From Lepidurus packardi (lineage: Eukaryota > Arthropoda > Branchiopoda > Notostraca > Triopsidae): 64,000 nucleotides of DNA. Position 1 is the first letter of the stretch; every line of letters begins with the position of its first letter. The position numbers and the translations under genes were made by a program. Where the stretch lies: NCBI GenBank assembly GCA_023053545.1, contig JAKZAN010000004.1, positions 9,486,001 to 9,550,000 of the forward strand, given 5' to 3'. The notes below the pieces were generated by a model. The model did no database searches. It worked only from the letters and a program-made list of their open reading frames with translations, and had not been told where the DNA came from. Positions 11,373 to 23,574 of this stretch are shown in pieces.

Positions 11373-11579
11373 GTGCAAAATATCATCACTAATAAAATTA
11401 CGATACGCACACTTCCCGACCCTAACTACCTTTATCGAATTAGAAAAGCTGAAGAATCATTCTGCCCCTGCGCTGATCGCATTAATCAAGATCTTCAACA
11501 TATTTTTTTTCCAGTGCAGATGATTAATGCTTGGCTTTATATAGCTAGGGCCGAACCGCTTTCCTTGTGGATGGCTTAG
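11373..11579 (+). mobile_element. Relic of a non-LTR retrotransposon C-terminal tail
   Basis: A short open frame contains YLYRIRKAEESFCPCADR followed by DLQHIFFP. This resembles the Cys-Cys...His region found after the reverse transcriptase and RNase H domains in several LINE families (pattern YLxRFxxxxxxxCxCxxxxxTxxHLLFxC). It begins and ends in noncoding sequence with no reverse transcriptase core, so it is a fragment. The assignment is from pattern only. Confidence 0.4.
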
Positions 11580-11958
11580 CCAAGTGTTTAGTTCACTTCG
11601 AATAATACATGCAATTCAAATCATTGAGATACTGTAATACCCGTTTATAGAAATCTAAAAAAAAAAACCTTAAACTTGGTGCGCACTACAGATCAAAATC
11701 AAAAAAGCATGAATCAAAATCAAGAAAAGCAAGCCAATGAGCCTGATTGTTTGGTTTGGTCCTGATTTGTATAATTCAAATAAGATTGAATTTGAAGTCT
11801 AGAGGGGCTTTAAATTATAGAAGCGAAATCGTTATCTGATTGAAAAGTATCCCATTTTCCACGCTTGGTGCGCTGCTTCAAATTTTCTTCCGCATGAAAT
11901 AAATGTAAACAAATGTTACACACATGCGGAAGCGCTCGTGAATAATAATAATTAAATA
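11580..11958. other. Intergenic, upstream of COQ5
   Basis: Contains the second copy of the direct repeat (11585-11646) and otherwise no coding signal. The COQ5 promoter should lie here. Confidence 0.4.
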
Positions 11959-13231
<1,273 letters not shown>

Positions 13232-13482
13232 TTCTTTTCGGATGTTTTGAGAAAAAAAAAATATTTGTATTGTATTCATAGAGAATAAAACATGTAATTT
13301 TCCGATTTAATCTTGAGCCGCTTATTGAGGAGCGTATTCCGCCCACGTCGGTCGATAACCACTTACCTTAAGTGTTTTCCGTTTTTGTACAAAATTTCAA
13401 CGGCTTCCGTAAACGAAGCCAGTTCATTTCTAAGCGTTGGCAAGAAGAATTACCGTTTGATTGGCCTATTTGGTTGAATAGC

Positions 13483-14909
13483 ATGCAGTTAGCTCAAAGG
13501 GTTTCGGTGTCTTTTTGTGTAAAGCCACAGAATTGGGCGCCGTTGGCATGGTTTTCAATAGCGTTCGGTCATTTCCCTACCGTTTACTCCAGTTCGATAG
13601 GGTGCGGGGCTCTTAAGCTAATTTTGTATTCTTATTGCGCGGTTTTTAACGTTGCGCTAGCCTCTCATGTGATTCTCTCCACGTATTTTAATTTCTATAA
13701 CACCGGGTTTGCTGCCATGTCTGTAGCTTTACTCATTAGCCATTTCTGCCACGTCTGCACCTCTTTTCTGGCTCCTTGGTTCACCTGGCTATATCGAAAA
13801 GAGTGGCAAACTATTATTGCAAAATTAAGCGAAAATAATGTAGGCCAAAATGGGAAGTTTATTCCTATCTCCGTTTTCGCAGCATTTCTCCTGAATTTAG
13901 CCATGGTACGGGGGAATTTATTATTGATTTAAATTTTTAAGCTCAAGTACTTTTTTGCGATTAAATGTATTGATATATTTCTGTATATTGATTCTTACAA
14001 AGTATACATGTGTTCGCTTTTGTAGGTTAGCTGGTTATCATTACTATATTTCTCGTTGGGTTCCATGCAAGCTGAGAATAGTACCCTTTGGAATGAAATT
14101 TCCTCAAATCTCTGGACCTTCTTTGGAATTTTGGAAAGTTTTACCGATTCGCTGGTTCCGCTCCAGTTTTTTATTTGTTGTGGACTCATCCAAAGGCAGT
14201 TTCAGCACACCGGAAATTACCTAGAAGGGAAGATTGAGCAGGATTTGGCAAATTTAGACCACACCTTGGACAACACCCGGAAATCAATTTTGAAAACTTC
14301 AAAAATTGTTGAGAAAGTCAATGTTTATTTTGGAATGCCCCTGTTGTTCTTCGTATGCGCTAAAATTGCGCGCAGTACGACCAATATCTACGGAATTGTT
14401 AGGCTTTTCTATCCAACTTCAAACGTGAACGTCTGGAAGACTTGTTTGTGGAATATTTCGTACCTCAGTCTGGATTTATCCACACTTGGAGCCATTTTGT
14501 GGGCAGCGGAATCCGTTTCGGGAAGCGTAATCAGACCATTCGAACTATTATTTAGATTAAAGCCTTGTTAACAGAGTACTATGTATTTGTAGTTTTCTAG
14601 GGTAGGCCGAACTGTTGCAGAAATATCAACCTTGAGCTTGAGTGAGACGAAAGTAAACAATTTAAATTGCTTCATGGGACAATTGAATTATCTTCAAGTG
14701 GAGTTGAATGCAGCTTCTTTCTTCGCATTGGGAAAACGTTTGTGTCCTTCTGTAAATACCTATAATTACTAAGAACGCAACAAAGGTACTGATTACTTTG
14801 TTTATTATTGTCTTTTCATTATTAGGTTGTAAGCGTTACCTTGACTTATATCTTTGTATTGATGCAGTTCGACCTTTCCGACCCCAAAATATGCCAAGGC
14901 GATGAATAA
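13483..14909 (+). CDS. Gustatory receptor family protein, copy 1
   Basis: Four exons (13483-13905, 14026-14526, 14593-14751, 14826-14909) give 388 residues with several hydrophobic helices, as expected for a seven-helix chemoreceptor of the insect gustatory receptor family. The last exon carries the family signature TYIFVLMQF close to the C terminus, after the ELNAASFFALGKRLCPS segment. All three introns are in phase 0, including the one just before the TY...QF exon, a typical feature of the family. The start at 13483 is chosen because it makes the N terminus align with copy 2 residue for residue up to the APLxWFxIAxGHFPT block. An upstream GTG in the same frame is not needed. Ligand unknown. 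Confidence 0.85.
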
Positions 14910-15373
14910 TACCTACTAAGTTTTATTAGTGATTACCTTTCACCTTCTCATCGATCTTTCATATTTTTTTCCTTCGTTTTATTTACGAAGATAACAGTTT
15001 ATTAAATGAACGCCTTTTAATATGACTACTTTGAATAATAAAGTAATAAATACAGGAGAAATGATTGGGTGCTGAACTTAATACTTTCCTTTGCGAGTCG
15101 CACGTGGCGTTGAAATTATAGCTTCCGCGTTGTAATGTCACCAGAATAGCTTTTGGTTAGATTTATACCTATAATAAATAATCGTTTTGTCACGCCTCTT
15201 TGTCCCATTAGGTCATAAATGGAAAAGAAGGTTCTACGTAAACTGTCTTCCTTGATCAATACCGATACTTTATCATGGAAACTACACTTCCCAAGAAAGG
15301 CTGATAACCCTACATCATATAACTTGGAAGACCTTGCGCATGTATAGTTTAGTTCTGATCCAACAGAATTGCC
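14910..15373. other. Spacer between the tandem receptors
   Basis: 464 bases, AT-rich, without a coding signal. It should hold the promoter of copy 2. Confidence 0.5.
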
Positions 15374-16789
15374 ATGAAGTCATCTACAAGTGTTTCGGAA
15401 TCCTTTTCGGGAAAAACAAGGAAACTGGCACCTTTGGGATGGTTTTGTATTGCCTTGGGCCATTTTCCCACGATTGTCTCTGGTTTGGTTGACTCTCGTC
15501 CTTGGAAGATAATTTTGGGCCTCTATTGTGCCTTCGTTGCCATTATTTCAGCCTCTCACGTGTTGTTGTCCACGTATTTCAATTTCTCCCATACTGGCTC
15601 AGCCGCCATGTCAATTATGCTACTTCTTAACCACTTCTGCCATATGTGCACCTCCTTCGTGGCCCCTTGCCTTACCTGGCTATGGTGGAAAGACTGGCAA
15701 GCAATTGCTGGCCAACTTAGCGATGCTCAGCGTTTGCCCAAAACTGATAAGAACAGTAAAAATGTTCTCAAATTAGTTATTGGTGCATTTTTTCTCAATG
15801 TGTTTTGGGTATATTTTGTTTAATTTACGAAGTTTCTGCTTCCTCATCGTATTATTATTTATTTTTATAATATTTCAGGTCGTTTGGGCAGGTTTACTAA
15901 ATTTCTACTCGAATATAATGAATACGTCCGACACGCGCATCTTGAATACTATTTCCAGGAATTTAGCCTTCTTCTTCGCCATTATGGAGAGTTTCACAGA
16001 TTCGGTAGTTCCGCTCCAATTTTGTATCTGCTGCCGGCTAATCCAAGGGCAATACCAGCAAACGAAACTTTATATGAAAGAGACAATCCAAGCTGCGACT
16101 AGAAAAGAGTTGGCTAATTTTGAGCATACTTTGGATTACTCACGGAAACTGATGCTAAACACTTGGAAATGCGTGGAAAACGTCAATTCTTACTTTGGAT
16201 TGCCTCTCCTAATTACTCTTTCTGCGAAATTCGTGCGAGGCACAGCAAACGTATATGGTTTCATAAGTCTTTTCCTATCGATATCCAATCATATAACTGT
16301 GTCATCATATTTGTGGCATTTTCTGTTTCTGAGCCTGGATTTGACCACTATCATCGTTATTTTATGGGCGGCAGAATCGGTCTCCGAAAGCGTAAGTCTT
16401 TTAAATGGAACGAGGTAAATCAAAATTTTGGAAACAAATTGCTATATTGTGTATTTAGTTTACCAGATTAAGCCAAACCGTACGAGAAATATCTACCTTG
16501 ACATTTGATCTGACGACTCTGAGTCACTTCAATTGCTTTTTGGGGCAATTAAAGTATCTTCAGGTGGAATTGAATGCGGCTTCGTTTTTCTCGTTGGGAA
16601 AGCGTTTATGCCCTTCGGTATATAAAGCCAAGCATTATTGTTTGAACTATAAAACTATTAATTCTTTCTCTTTCTTACAATTTCTTCCCTCAGGTAGTTA
16701 GTGCTATCGCGACTTACCTCTTCGTATTAATGCAATTTGACTTAGGGGATTCAAAAAAATGCCCCATTATGTCAAATGGTACTGGTTAA
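15374..16789 (+). CDS. Gustatory receptor family protein, copy 2
   Basis: Four exons (15374-15808, 15879-16391, 16459-16617, 16694-16789) give 400 residues. The exon plan equals that of copy 1, with phase-0 introns at the same places and an identical length for exon 3 (159 bases). The family signature reads TYLFVLMQF and is preceded by ELNAASFFSLGKRLCPS. Many blocks are shared with copy 1, for example GHFPT, SHVLLSTYFNF, MESFTDSVVPLQF and LWAAESVS. The pair is a local tandem duplication, and both copies look intact. I cannot tell the ligand or whether the channel is sugar, bitter or carbon-dioxide type. Confidence 0.86.
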
Positions 16790-17128
16790 AAAATGTTAAA
16801 TTAAAACATGATAGCTTCTACCACAATATACCTAACTTGTTAGAAATTCTAGAATTGCACTGCAAAAAAAAATCTGGAATCTGTTTTAGAACTACAATTA
16901 TCTATAAAAGTTAACGAGTAAAGTCAACATTTTATTCGTTTATTGCTAGTTTCTGGAGAAAAAAAATTACGATTCCTCGTGTTTATGTTTATGGGACGTA
17001 ATATCCGTTGTGCTAACTTTATAGCTTGCTTTGTAGGTTAAGAAAGGAAAGTTTGGGTCTTTTTGAGGATTTTTACAGTGAAGCACACATACATGTGTCT
17101 ATTTCTTTTCCCTGGAACGGGGGTAATT
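16790..17128. other. Intergenic after receptor copy 2
   Basis: No gene is supported here. Fragments of open frame on the plus strand seem to mirror the broken minus-strand frame next to it. Confidence 0.4.
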
Positions 17129-17713
17129 TTAAGAACCATGTTGGCGTGTTCTGCCCAATAGAAGGCCTGCGAGGCATTTGATCCACTTTTTCATGACTCT
17201 CAAACCTACGAAGTTTACCAATTCCGGGATCGTAACGAATACTTGGGACCCGAAGGCATAATTAAATTGGCCTAAGTAATCCACATATCTTCTTTAGCCT
17301 TCTTTTCTTTCATCGTAAGTCCAAAGCATATGGTTTCCATATTTACAAAAAATAGAAGCATTTTTCTACGCTTTCCCCTGAAATGCGAGGGAATTCACCT
17401 TCAAAAGCCCTTGTCGTGTTGTTTCGCCCAACTTGATGATTTTTACGAAGGCTGAGAAAAGCTTTGGGTTGCCAGCCAAGTTGAAGAAATTAAAAGAAAA
17501 CAATGCTCGTATATAGCCATAAGTCAGCACGAAATGCTTGCTCCCCTCAAAGAGAAGCTTCTTTCCATCATCATTACGGCAAGGAAGTCGTATCCAAAGC
17601 TCACGAAATACCTCCCAGCAATCCTCATGCTAAGTGACCTTCAACGTTAGAGACCTCACTAATTTTTTTTCTTGAATATAAACCAAACGTTTCTGTATTT
17701 CCAAAAAAGCCAT
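17129..17713 (-). pseudogene. Broken single frame of about 194 codons, unidentified
   Basis: One minus-strand frame runs from an ATG at 17713 to a stop at 17129-17131 and is interrupted by only three in-frame stops (17630-17632, 17366-17368, 17294-17296). In AT-rich noncoding DNA many more would be expected. The segments read like protein, for example EVFRELWIRLPCRND, FFNLAGNPKLFSAFVKII and FGSQVFVTIPELVNF. It may be a pseudogene or a retrocopy without introns. I do not recognise the family, and it is not clearly related to the adjacent receptors. Chance cannot be excluded. Confidence 0.35.
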
Positions 17714-17802
17714 TCTGATAACATCGGAAACTTTCTACAAAATAAAACTGACCAGAATTTTAAATCATTTTTAATTTGCGTTTAATATTTAAAAAAAAAA
17801 GG

Positions 17803-20199
17803 TTAATTAATGCTTTTCAACACTTGGACAGTTGCAAAGTCATTAAACGTCACTTTACGATCCAAATCGTTTTCCTTATCCTTAATATTATGATCTTTGC
17901 TCTTGCGAATATCTTTAACATCCAACTCGGGTTCCATTTCTCCAGTTTTAGGCGCCTTGGTTCCCAACTTCGAAGAGTTGTTCCATCGACTCATCACGGA
18001 GTCGCTCCATTCCTTAATCCGCAGAAATTTTGACGAAGAAGGAGAGTGTAAGATCCCGGCCGCTTCGTGGTGCTGCGAAAGATGCTCCGGCATGGCAGTC
18101 GTCAAGGAAAACGGTAAATCCATCCATCTATTGGACCTTCGTGCGGGACTTTTACTCCTGGATCGACGTCGTTTCTCTTCGAACGTTTCTTCGTCACTTA
18201 CATGACATGCCGGATGTGAAGCCCTCATTAGAGGAGGTTCCTCCCACCAGGGTCTGATGAGGATTAGAGAATGGGGTCCCCCGCGGTTATTATTCACATC
18301 ATTGCTGTCGTTGACGTTTACAAACCAGGGATTGAGTACAGGATGGCCGGGTAGAAAATGAGGCTGTGGATGGAGGCCTGTGACGTATCGAGGATGGTAC
18401 AAGGCTGCTGCGGCGGCCGGATGCGGCAGTAATCGGCGACCTTCTTTGACGAAAGCATGCTTGGAAGGCGGTTCTTGACCGGTTTTGGTGGGGACTAAAT
18501 ACGCTTTCTGTTGGTGGTAAGAAGATTCCGCTGTAGGGGCGGCGGAAGTACCGGGCCAGGGGGGAGGTGGGGGAATAACGCTTGTCGTTTTTCGCTGGAG
18601 GGAGCGACCTCGTTCTCGTCGGAAAAAACTGGGTTTGGGAAGTAATCGCGTGACAGAAGGGGTGTTATGACTGGAAGTAAGAGTTTCAGTGTTGTTGTTG
18701 TCACTGTTGGGAGCCGATTTCGTTGGCGATAGAAGCTTGAAATGGGGAAATCGGGTTTGAGAACGTCCTCGACGCTGAGTTTCGCGTTCTCCTCCATCGG
18801 GCGACTCCGCGCGCTTGAGTACCGATTTACTTATGGGTTTCTCAGTTGGAAGAGCCGATTTGTCGGTTTTCCTGTCAGTTTTCGTGATGAGAGGTTTACT
18901 GGGCAGTTGGCGGCGTTTCAGTTGGGCTTCTAAGACCGCTTCCAAGTCTTTCACCACAGTGGACTGAATCTTCCCGACTTTGGGCTGTGCTTTAGGTTTT
19001 GGTTGAGTCTCGGCGGACTTTGCTGCTTGATTTTCTAATTCCTTCATACGAAAGAACTCCAAAGGTTTCATGTTAAAGACTTCACAGGTTTCTAACACGG
19101 GAGTCTCGTTTTCATCGGGGGTACTTAGACTCAGAATTTGGCTTAAGCTTAGTTGTGGGGCAATAGCAAGTTTAGTCTCAGTATGGGGCTTAAGTTGCGG
19201 GACGATAAACGTGTGTTCCTCTTCATTAGGGGAATTATTGGTAGCAGGGGGCATGCTTTTGGCTTCGTCTCGATCCACATTTAAGTGGGTAATGCCATTC
19301 ATGTCGACTTTTTGGACCAAGTTCCAGCTTGGGGTCGTTTTCGAATGGTTTAAGCTGAGTTTGCGGGTAGACGCAGAATGCCGCGCGTTCCAAGGCTCCA
19401 CCGAAATGACCGGCGAGTTAACGAGCGACAATGAACGCGTAATTAGTGGCTTACTGTTGCTATCAGGAGTGCTATTGTTATTTACAGCCGTGATTAGAGG
19501 CGATAAATTGTCCGGATCTGCGAACTCTGCTGGAGGTGGAATACAGAGTTCTGGTGTCGCCGTTTTGGTAGTCGCGTCTAAAGTTTCATTGTTACTTGAT
19601 TTGCTGGAACGCGAACCCCGGTAACGTTTGTTGAACTTCTTCTGCTTATTTAAATCCTGGTATTTATTCAACAGTTGCTTGAAATTCTCCTCGCTGTGAC
19701 TCAAAAAGACAATGGCTTGCAAATGGTCGGCGATACGGACCACCCATACGATTAGTTTCGGCAAAGAAGCTTCGCTATGACAAAAAACGACGTCATGGAA
19801 ATCGTAAGTTTCCCTTTCGTTTGAAAGTTGTCTGGGAGATTCAGCCGAGGAAAATCGGTTGGAGGAGTCGCACTCGGAATCTGACCCACTGCTATTGGCG
19901 CTGGAACTGCATTCGCCAAAACTATCGTTGTGATACTCACCCGTGTTTACTTTTGGGATCGAATTCTGCTCCGAAGAATCCGTATCGGATTCGAAGCCTT
20001 CGTCTTTACGACAAGACTCCAAGCGTAGACCGAATTCGCTACAGTGAACCACACATCTGTGGTCCGTTGTCTCGTTTTTTATCCAGTTATTGTACAAAAC
20101 TTGTACGGAGTTGGCCAAATTCTGGGCCGTTAAAGATCCTTCCACTGTAAACCTCCCGAGGATCGTTCCCTTGCAAGAAACCGCGTCTTGCGACATCAT
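17803..20199 (-). CDS. PTB/PID-domain protein, FAM43-like
   Basis: A single uninterrupted frame of 798 codons from ATG 20199 (a second ATG follows at once) to the stop at 17803. The N-terminal part starts CKGTILGRFTVEGSLTAQ, has HRCVVHCSEFGLRLES, and after a Ser-rich insert continues YDFHDVVFCHSEASLPKLIV, WVVRIADHLQAIVFLSHSEE and a C-terminal helix. This is the strand and helix order of a phosphotyrosine-binding domain, and the LPKxxxWVxR block is most like FAM43 proteins. The rest is long, low in complexity and basic, with SRS-type repeats (RRRSRSKSPARR) and a compact ending RKVTFNDFATVQVL. PTB proteins act as adaptors at membrane receptors. A frame upstream of 20199 lacks an ATG. The lack of introns stands out among its neighbours. 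Confidence 0.6.
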   Translation of the reverse strand: MMSQDAVSCKGTILGRFTVEGSLTAQNLANSVQVLYNNWIKNETTDHRCVVHCSEFGLRLESCRKDEGFESDTDSSEQNSIPKVNTGEYHNDSFGECSSSANSSGSDSECDSSNRFSSAESPRQLSNERETYDFHDVVFCHSEASLPKLIVWVVRIADHLQAIVFLSHSEENFKQLLNKYQDLNKQKKFNKRYRGSRSSKSSNNETLDATTKTATPELCIPPPAEFADPDNLSPLITAVNNNSTPDSNSKPLITRSLSLVNSPVISVEPWNARHSASTRKLSLNHSKTTPSWNLVQKVDMNGITHLNVDRDEAKSMPPATNNSPNEEEHTFIVPQLKPHTETKLAIAPQLSLSQILSLSTPDENETPVLETCEVFNMKPLEFFRMKELENQAAKSAETQPKPKAQPKVGKIQSTVVKDLEAVLEAQLKRRQLPSKPLITKTDRKTDKSALPTEKPISKSVLKRAESPDGGERETQRRGRSQTRFPHFKLLSPTKSAPNSDNNNTETLTSSHNTPSVTRLLPKPSFFRRERGRSLQRKTTSVIPPPPPWPGTSAAPTAESSYHQQKAYLVPTKTGQEPPSKHAFVKEGRRLLPHPAAAAALYHPRYVTGLHPQPHFLPGHPVLNPWFVNVNDSNDVNNNRGGPHSLILIRPWWEEPPLMRASHPACHVSDEETFEEKRRRSRSKSPARRSNRWMDLPFSLTTAMPEHLSQHHEAAGILHSPSSSKFLRIKEWSDSVMSRWNNSSKLGTKAPKTGEMEPELDVKDIRKSKDHNIKDKENDLDRKVTFNDFATVQVLKSIN

Positions 20200-22518
20200 G
20201 ATTCTACCCAATCGAATCGTAATTATCAAGGATCACACTTTCCCATTCAACTGAAAATCCTGTAACGAAAGCGTTGGAAGAAAGAAAGCGAAACGTCTGT
20301 TTTAATTCGTTCCTTCACATAGACTAAAACGTTGCGTAATATTATGCGCCAAGAAATACGTAATTATGGTATTCTTATTTTTTTTCTAGAGAGTGAAGAC
20401 GAAAGCAAATTTGAAATGAAGTCAATGTCGGCATTCAAAAGCGTTCCACGTTCTTAGCTTTATTGTTTGACCTTTGCTTTGTCAATACTTTTTACGCTTT
20501 GTTCGCTGGGAACAATGTTGTGAACCACCATTAAAATCTGCAGCGTGTTCAGTTTCTTGTCACTTTTTATCTGAAGCATATATAAACATAACATTATGCT
20601 CCTGCTTTACGCTCGTAAACGCTGAACTCTTCCTTGAGTTATTTTCGAGAAAATCTGGTAAATAAAATTAAAATAAAAGGGAACTTACTGTAACATTTAA
20701 ATGTTTCGTGTCTTAAGATCCCAAGGGGATAGAATTCAACGACACATACCAAAGAAGATTTAAACTTATAGTTAGGGGTCATTAATTAACACACTTGAAT
20801 ATGTAATCACCACTTGAGGATTGATTTGGTAGTAATTGTTTGGGAAAACGAAGACAGACCTTCCACGGTAGATACCTGGATTGGGACTGAACCTGGTTGA
20901 AATATTGCACGTGAAGATAGTCGAGCACATATTCACCAAAACCCTCCTTTTTGGCTCTAGGTTATTCTACGCGCACACCTGTTGTTCTTTTCGATGTTTC
21001 TTCGACTTTCTTGTTTCGTGCTTTGCCTATACCTACCGTCGCTTTTCCGAAGACCTCATTCACACCAAACCATATCCGAAATTTTTTTTTAAAAGAAGTT
21101 TATTTTCTTACTACGTAAAACACAATAGTTGTTTTTTCATTTGTAAATTGTTGAGTGTCACCTTTTTTCTTAATTTTTTTTTTCCAGTTTGTGCGTCTAC
21201 TGCTATGTAAAAAATCGAAAAAAACTATTGTACACAATTACACAACTTTGTGTTCAAAAGAGCGTGAGAATCAGCCGGGACGAATTGATTGACTGGAATT
21301 CTTATTTCCTCCAATAAAAAGAGAAAGGAGTAGAAGGGATAATGTTGATGCAAATCGTCTGGGGATTTTTTTCCCCTTCCTTCTTTTCTTTAACTAAAAG
21401 GTTAGGGACCTGCTACAGAGCTCGTCTGCTCCCTTTTACCTTTCTTGGGATTAGCAGGGAGAGACCGGAGAAAGTAGGCTACAAATAAGAGGTTGTTATG
21501 TATTCGTGTAAACTTAAAATGTTCATGGAACACGAGACTTCCTTTCCTTCACACACCTGTGACTTTTTCGAAACACCCCAGGCAGTGGAGCCCCGGAGTT
21601 ATTCGAAAACTAAGCTCCTAATGCGTGAGTAGGACTTGATGAAACTAATGAGCTTTTCCGCTTGTGCGGAACTCCATTGAGAAAACCCAAACGAACTTAA
21701 TCACGTCTACAACAGGCTGGGTCACTATAAATCTCACCAAATTCCTTAAAGAAACAAAGCAATGGGCGATTTGAAGTTGGCGGTTATATGGTTATCCTCA
21801 ATACTGTTTTTGGGGCAAAAAGTTGATGAATAAAATCGTGAAAAGAACGGTCAAGTTATGCCCGCAAACCAGTACCGAGACTCCTTATGTGATATCGGTC
21901 AGTAGTATGTCGAGTTTTCCGGGTAAAGCGACTTATTTTCAGTTCAGTTAGACATTTTGCACTTTATTGTATCTTGCGCTAATTAGCATTCCCAAGTGAA
22001 GCGTACCCGTCAGGAACTCAGACAAGACAGCTTATCCATACTTGGGAGATCCAAGATGTTTGACAAAGATTGGGTTGGGAAAAACTTTCGGTTTACTTTC
22101 TCCACATGCAAAACAGCTTGGTGTGTGGTGAAAAGAAGCGGAGAAAGTGCCGACAAAATCTATTCAGGAAAGGAATTTCCACGAAGACGAATGGTCTTTG
22201 TCGGAGTAAAAAGCTCACTCAAACGGGTAGTTCGATGAACTAGAAAGCTCTTATTTACTTGCCGCAAGCTTGGCTTTATACGACAACAAAACATGTATAA
22301 AAAGAAAACACTCCTGCGCCTTTGAGTTAAGCCAATTTGTCGTGTATTCGTTCAATACTTCAAATCAATCTCGTTTAGATTAATTACGAGACATTTGTTT
22401 TACATTTCAACCCAACACCCACACGCTACAAACTTTTACTCCAGGAGGGAAAAACAAGGGCTGGATTTTTTAAATAAAAAACAAAAAAATGGGAAAAATT
22501 ATAGAGTTCGGGTTGCAT
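20200..22518. other. Large intergenic region upstream of the PTB gene
   Basis: About 2.3 kb without a supported gene. Several short open frames on the plus strand (for example 20881-21210 and 21996-22238) show no family resemblance and no splice context. The region is likely promoter and 5-prime UTR of the minus-strand PTB gene and 3-prime UTR of TMED2. Confidence 0.4.
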
Positions 22519-23286
22519 TCATACCACTCGTCGGACTTCAAAAAATCGTTTTAAATAGTAAACTTGACCTACAGTCATCGCTACAAGGACGAAGGCTTCG
22601 AAAAAGGACCAGAGGACCACTCGGGAATTGGTATTTTCGTTTACGGCGCGATGAATGCGTTCTCTTACTTCCATATAATCTTGCTCGTGCTTAACTGATC
22701 GTAAGGCAGACGAGAGCTCTTTGATCATTTCTTCCAGCTTGTTATGACTTGTTCCTAATCAATAGCAAAAAACTGAGTTAGCCAGGAAACTGAAACCTGG
22801 GTTTCTTTTTCATTTACCATTCCCTTCGGGGCCTGAAATTTCGGCGTCTTTAGTGGGCGTGTCTCCGACTTCCATGCTGAACATGACAATCTTAGGAGTC
22901 ATGGTGGACATTTTGTTAGAGAAGCAATATGTAAAGACGCCGTCCATATGGGCAGCAAAAGTATATTTCCCATTGCTTTCCCTTTCTCCTTGATAGACTA
23001 CGTTGCCGTCCGGTGAAATTATCTTCACGTCAATGTCCAAAAACCCGCCTTCTGCGACCTCGAACATTAAGCCTGAAAGTACAGCAGATATAATGATTTA
23101 CCAATTAGCTTGTACAGGATACATAATTTAAATAAGAAACTTATCATTACCAAGTTTTGTGCCTGTTGTAACCTTATCAAAAAAGCATTCTTCTGCATGG
23201 GCGTCGACGGTGACAAAATAGGCTTGCGTTAAGTCAGAACATAGAGAAAGTAACACAATACACAAGCTAATTATACTGGGAATCAT
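22519..23286 (-). CDS. TMED2: p24 cargo receptor TMED2
   Basis: Three exons on the minus strand (23286-23151, 23072-22818, 22754-22519) encode 208 residues. p24 proteins cycle between endoplasmic reticulum and Golgi in COPI and COPII vesicles and sort GPI-anchored cargo. A signal peptide is followed by a GOLD domain beginning [20 protein letters not shown] and containing [21 protein letters not shown] coiled coil ([18 protein letters not shown]) and one membrane helix follow. The tail is [12 protein letters not shown], with the diphenylalanine COPI/COPII sorting motif. The sequence is nearly that of vertebrate TMED2 throughout. It is head to head with PRPF31. Confidence 0.97.
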
Positions 23287-23574
23287 TTTTGCTAAATTTA
23301 ATTTTCACAGGGCTGTTTTTCGCCCGGTAAATCACAACAGAACACGTCACAGCTTATAAATCGATTAGTTTAAAACACCTTCGAAATATCCAGTAAACTT
23401 TGATCGATTTCTCCGTTTTTTAATACTAATTTACTAGTACGCAAACTGTGCGACTTGAGAAACAATAACAAACGTGTATTTTTCAATTTCAAAGGTATAA
23501 CTTAGGTTGTAAAGAGTCGTGTATTAAACTAATCCGTATTAATTTTTATAGGTTGTTTCAAATAAGTTGATAAA
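23287..23574. promoter_or_regulatory. Bidirectional promoter region TMED2 / PRPF31
   Basis: Only 288 bases separate the divergent start codons of TMED2 (minus) and PRPF31 (plus), so both promoters and 5-prime UTRs share this interval. Confidence 0.55.

Noticed and set aside
13372-13482. In-frame extension of receptor copy 1 upstream of ATG 13483
   Set aside because: It needs a GTG start and is absent from copy 2, whose N terminus aligns exactly from 13483.
20881-21210. 109-codon frame on the plus strand
   Set aside because: No family resemblance, no splice context, Phe/Cys-rich composition from T-rich DNA.
21996-22238. 80-codon frame rich in Lys and Arg
   Set aside because: No motif or neighbouring exon; likely chance in the PTB gene 5-prime flank.
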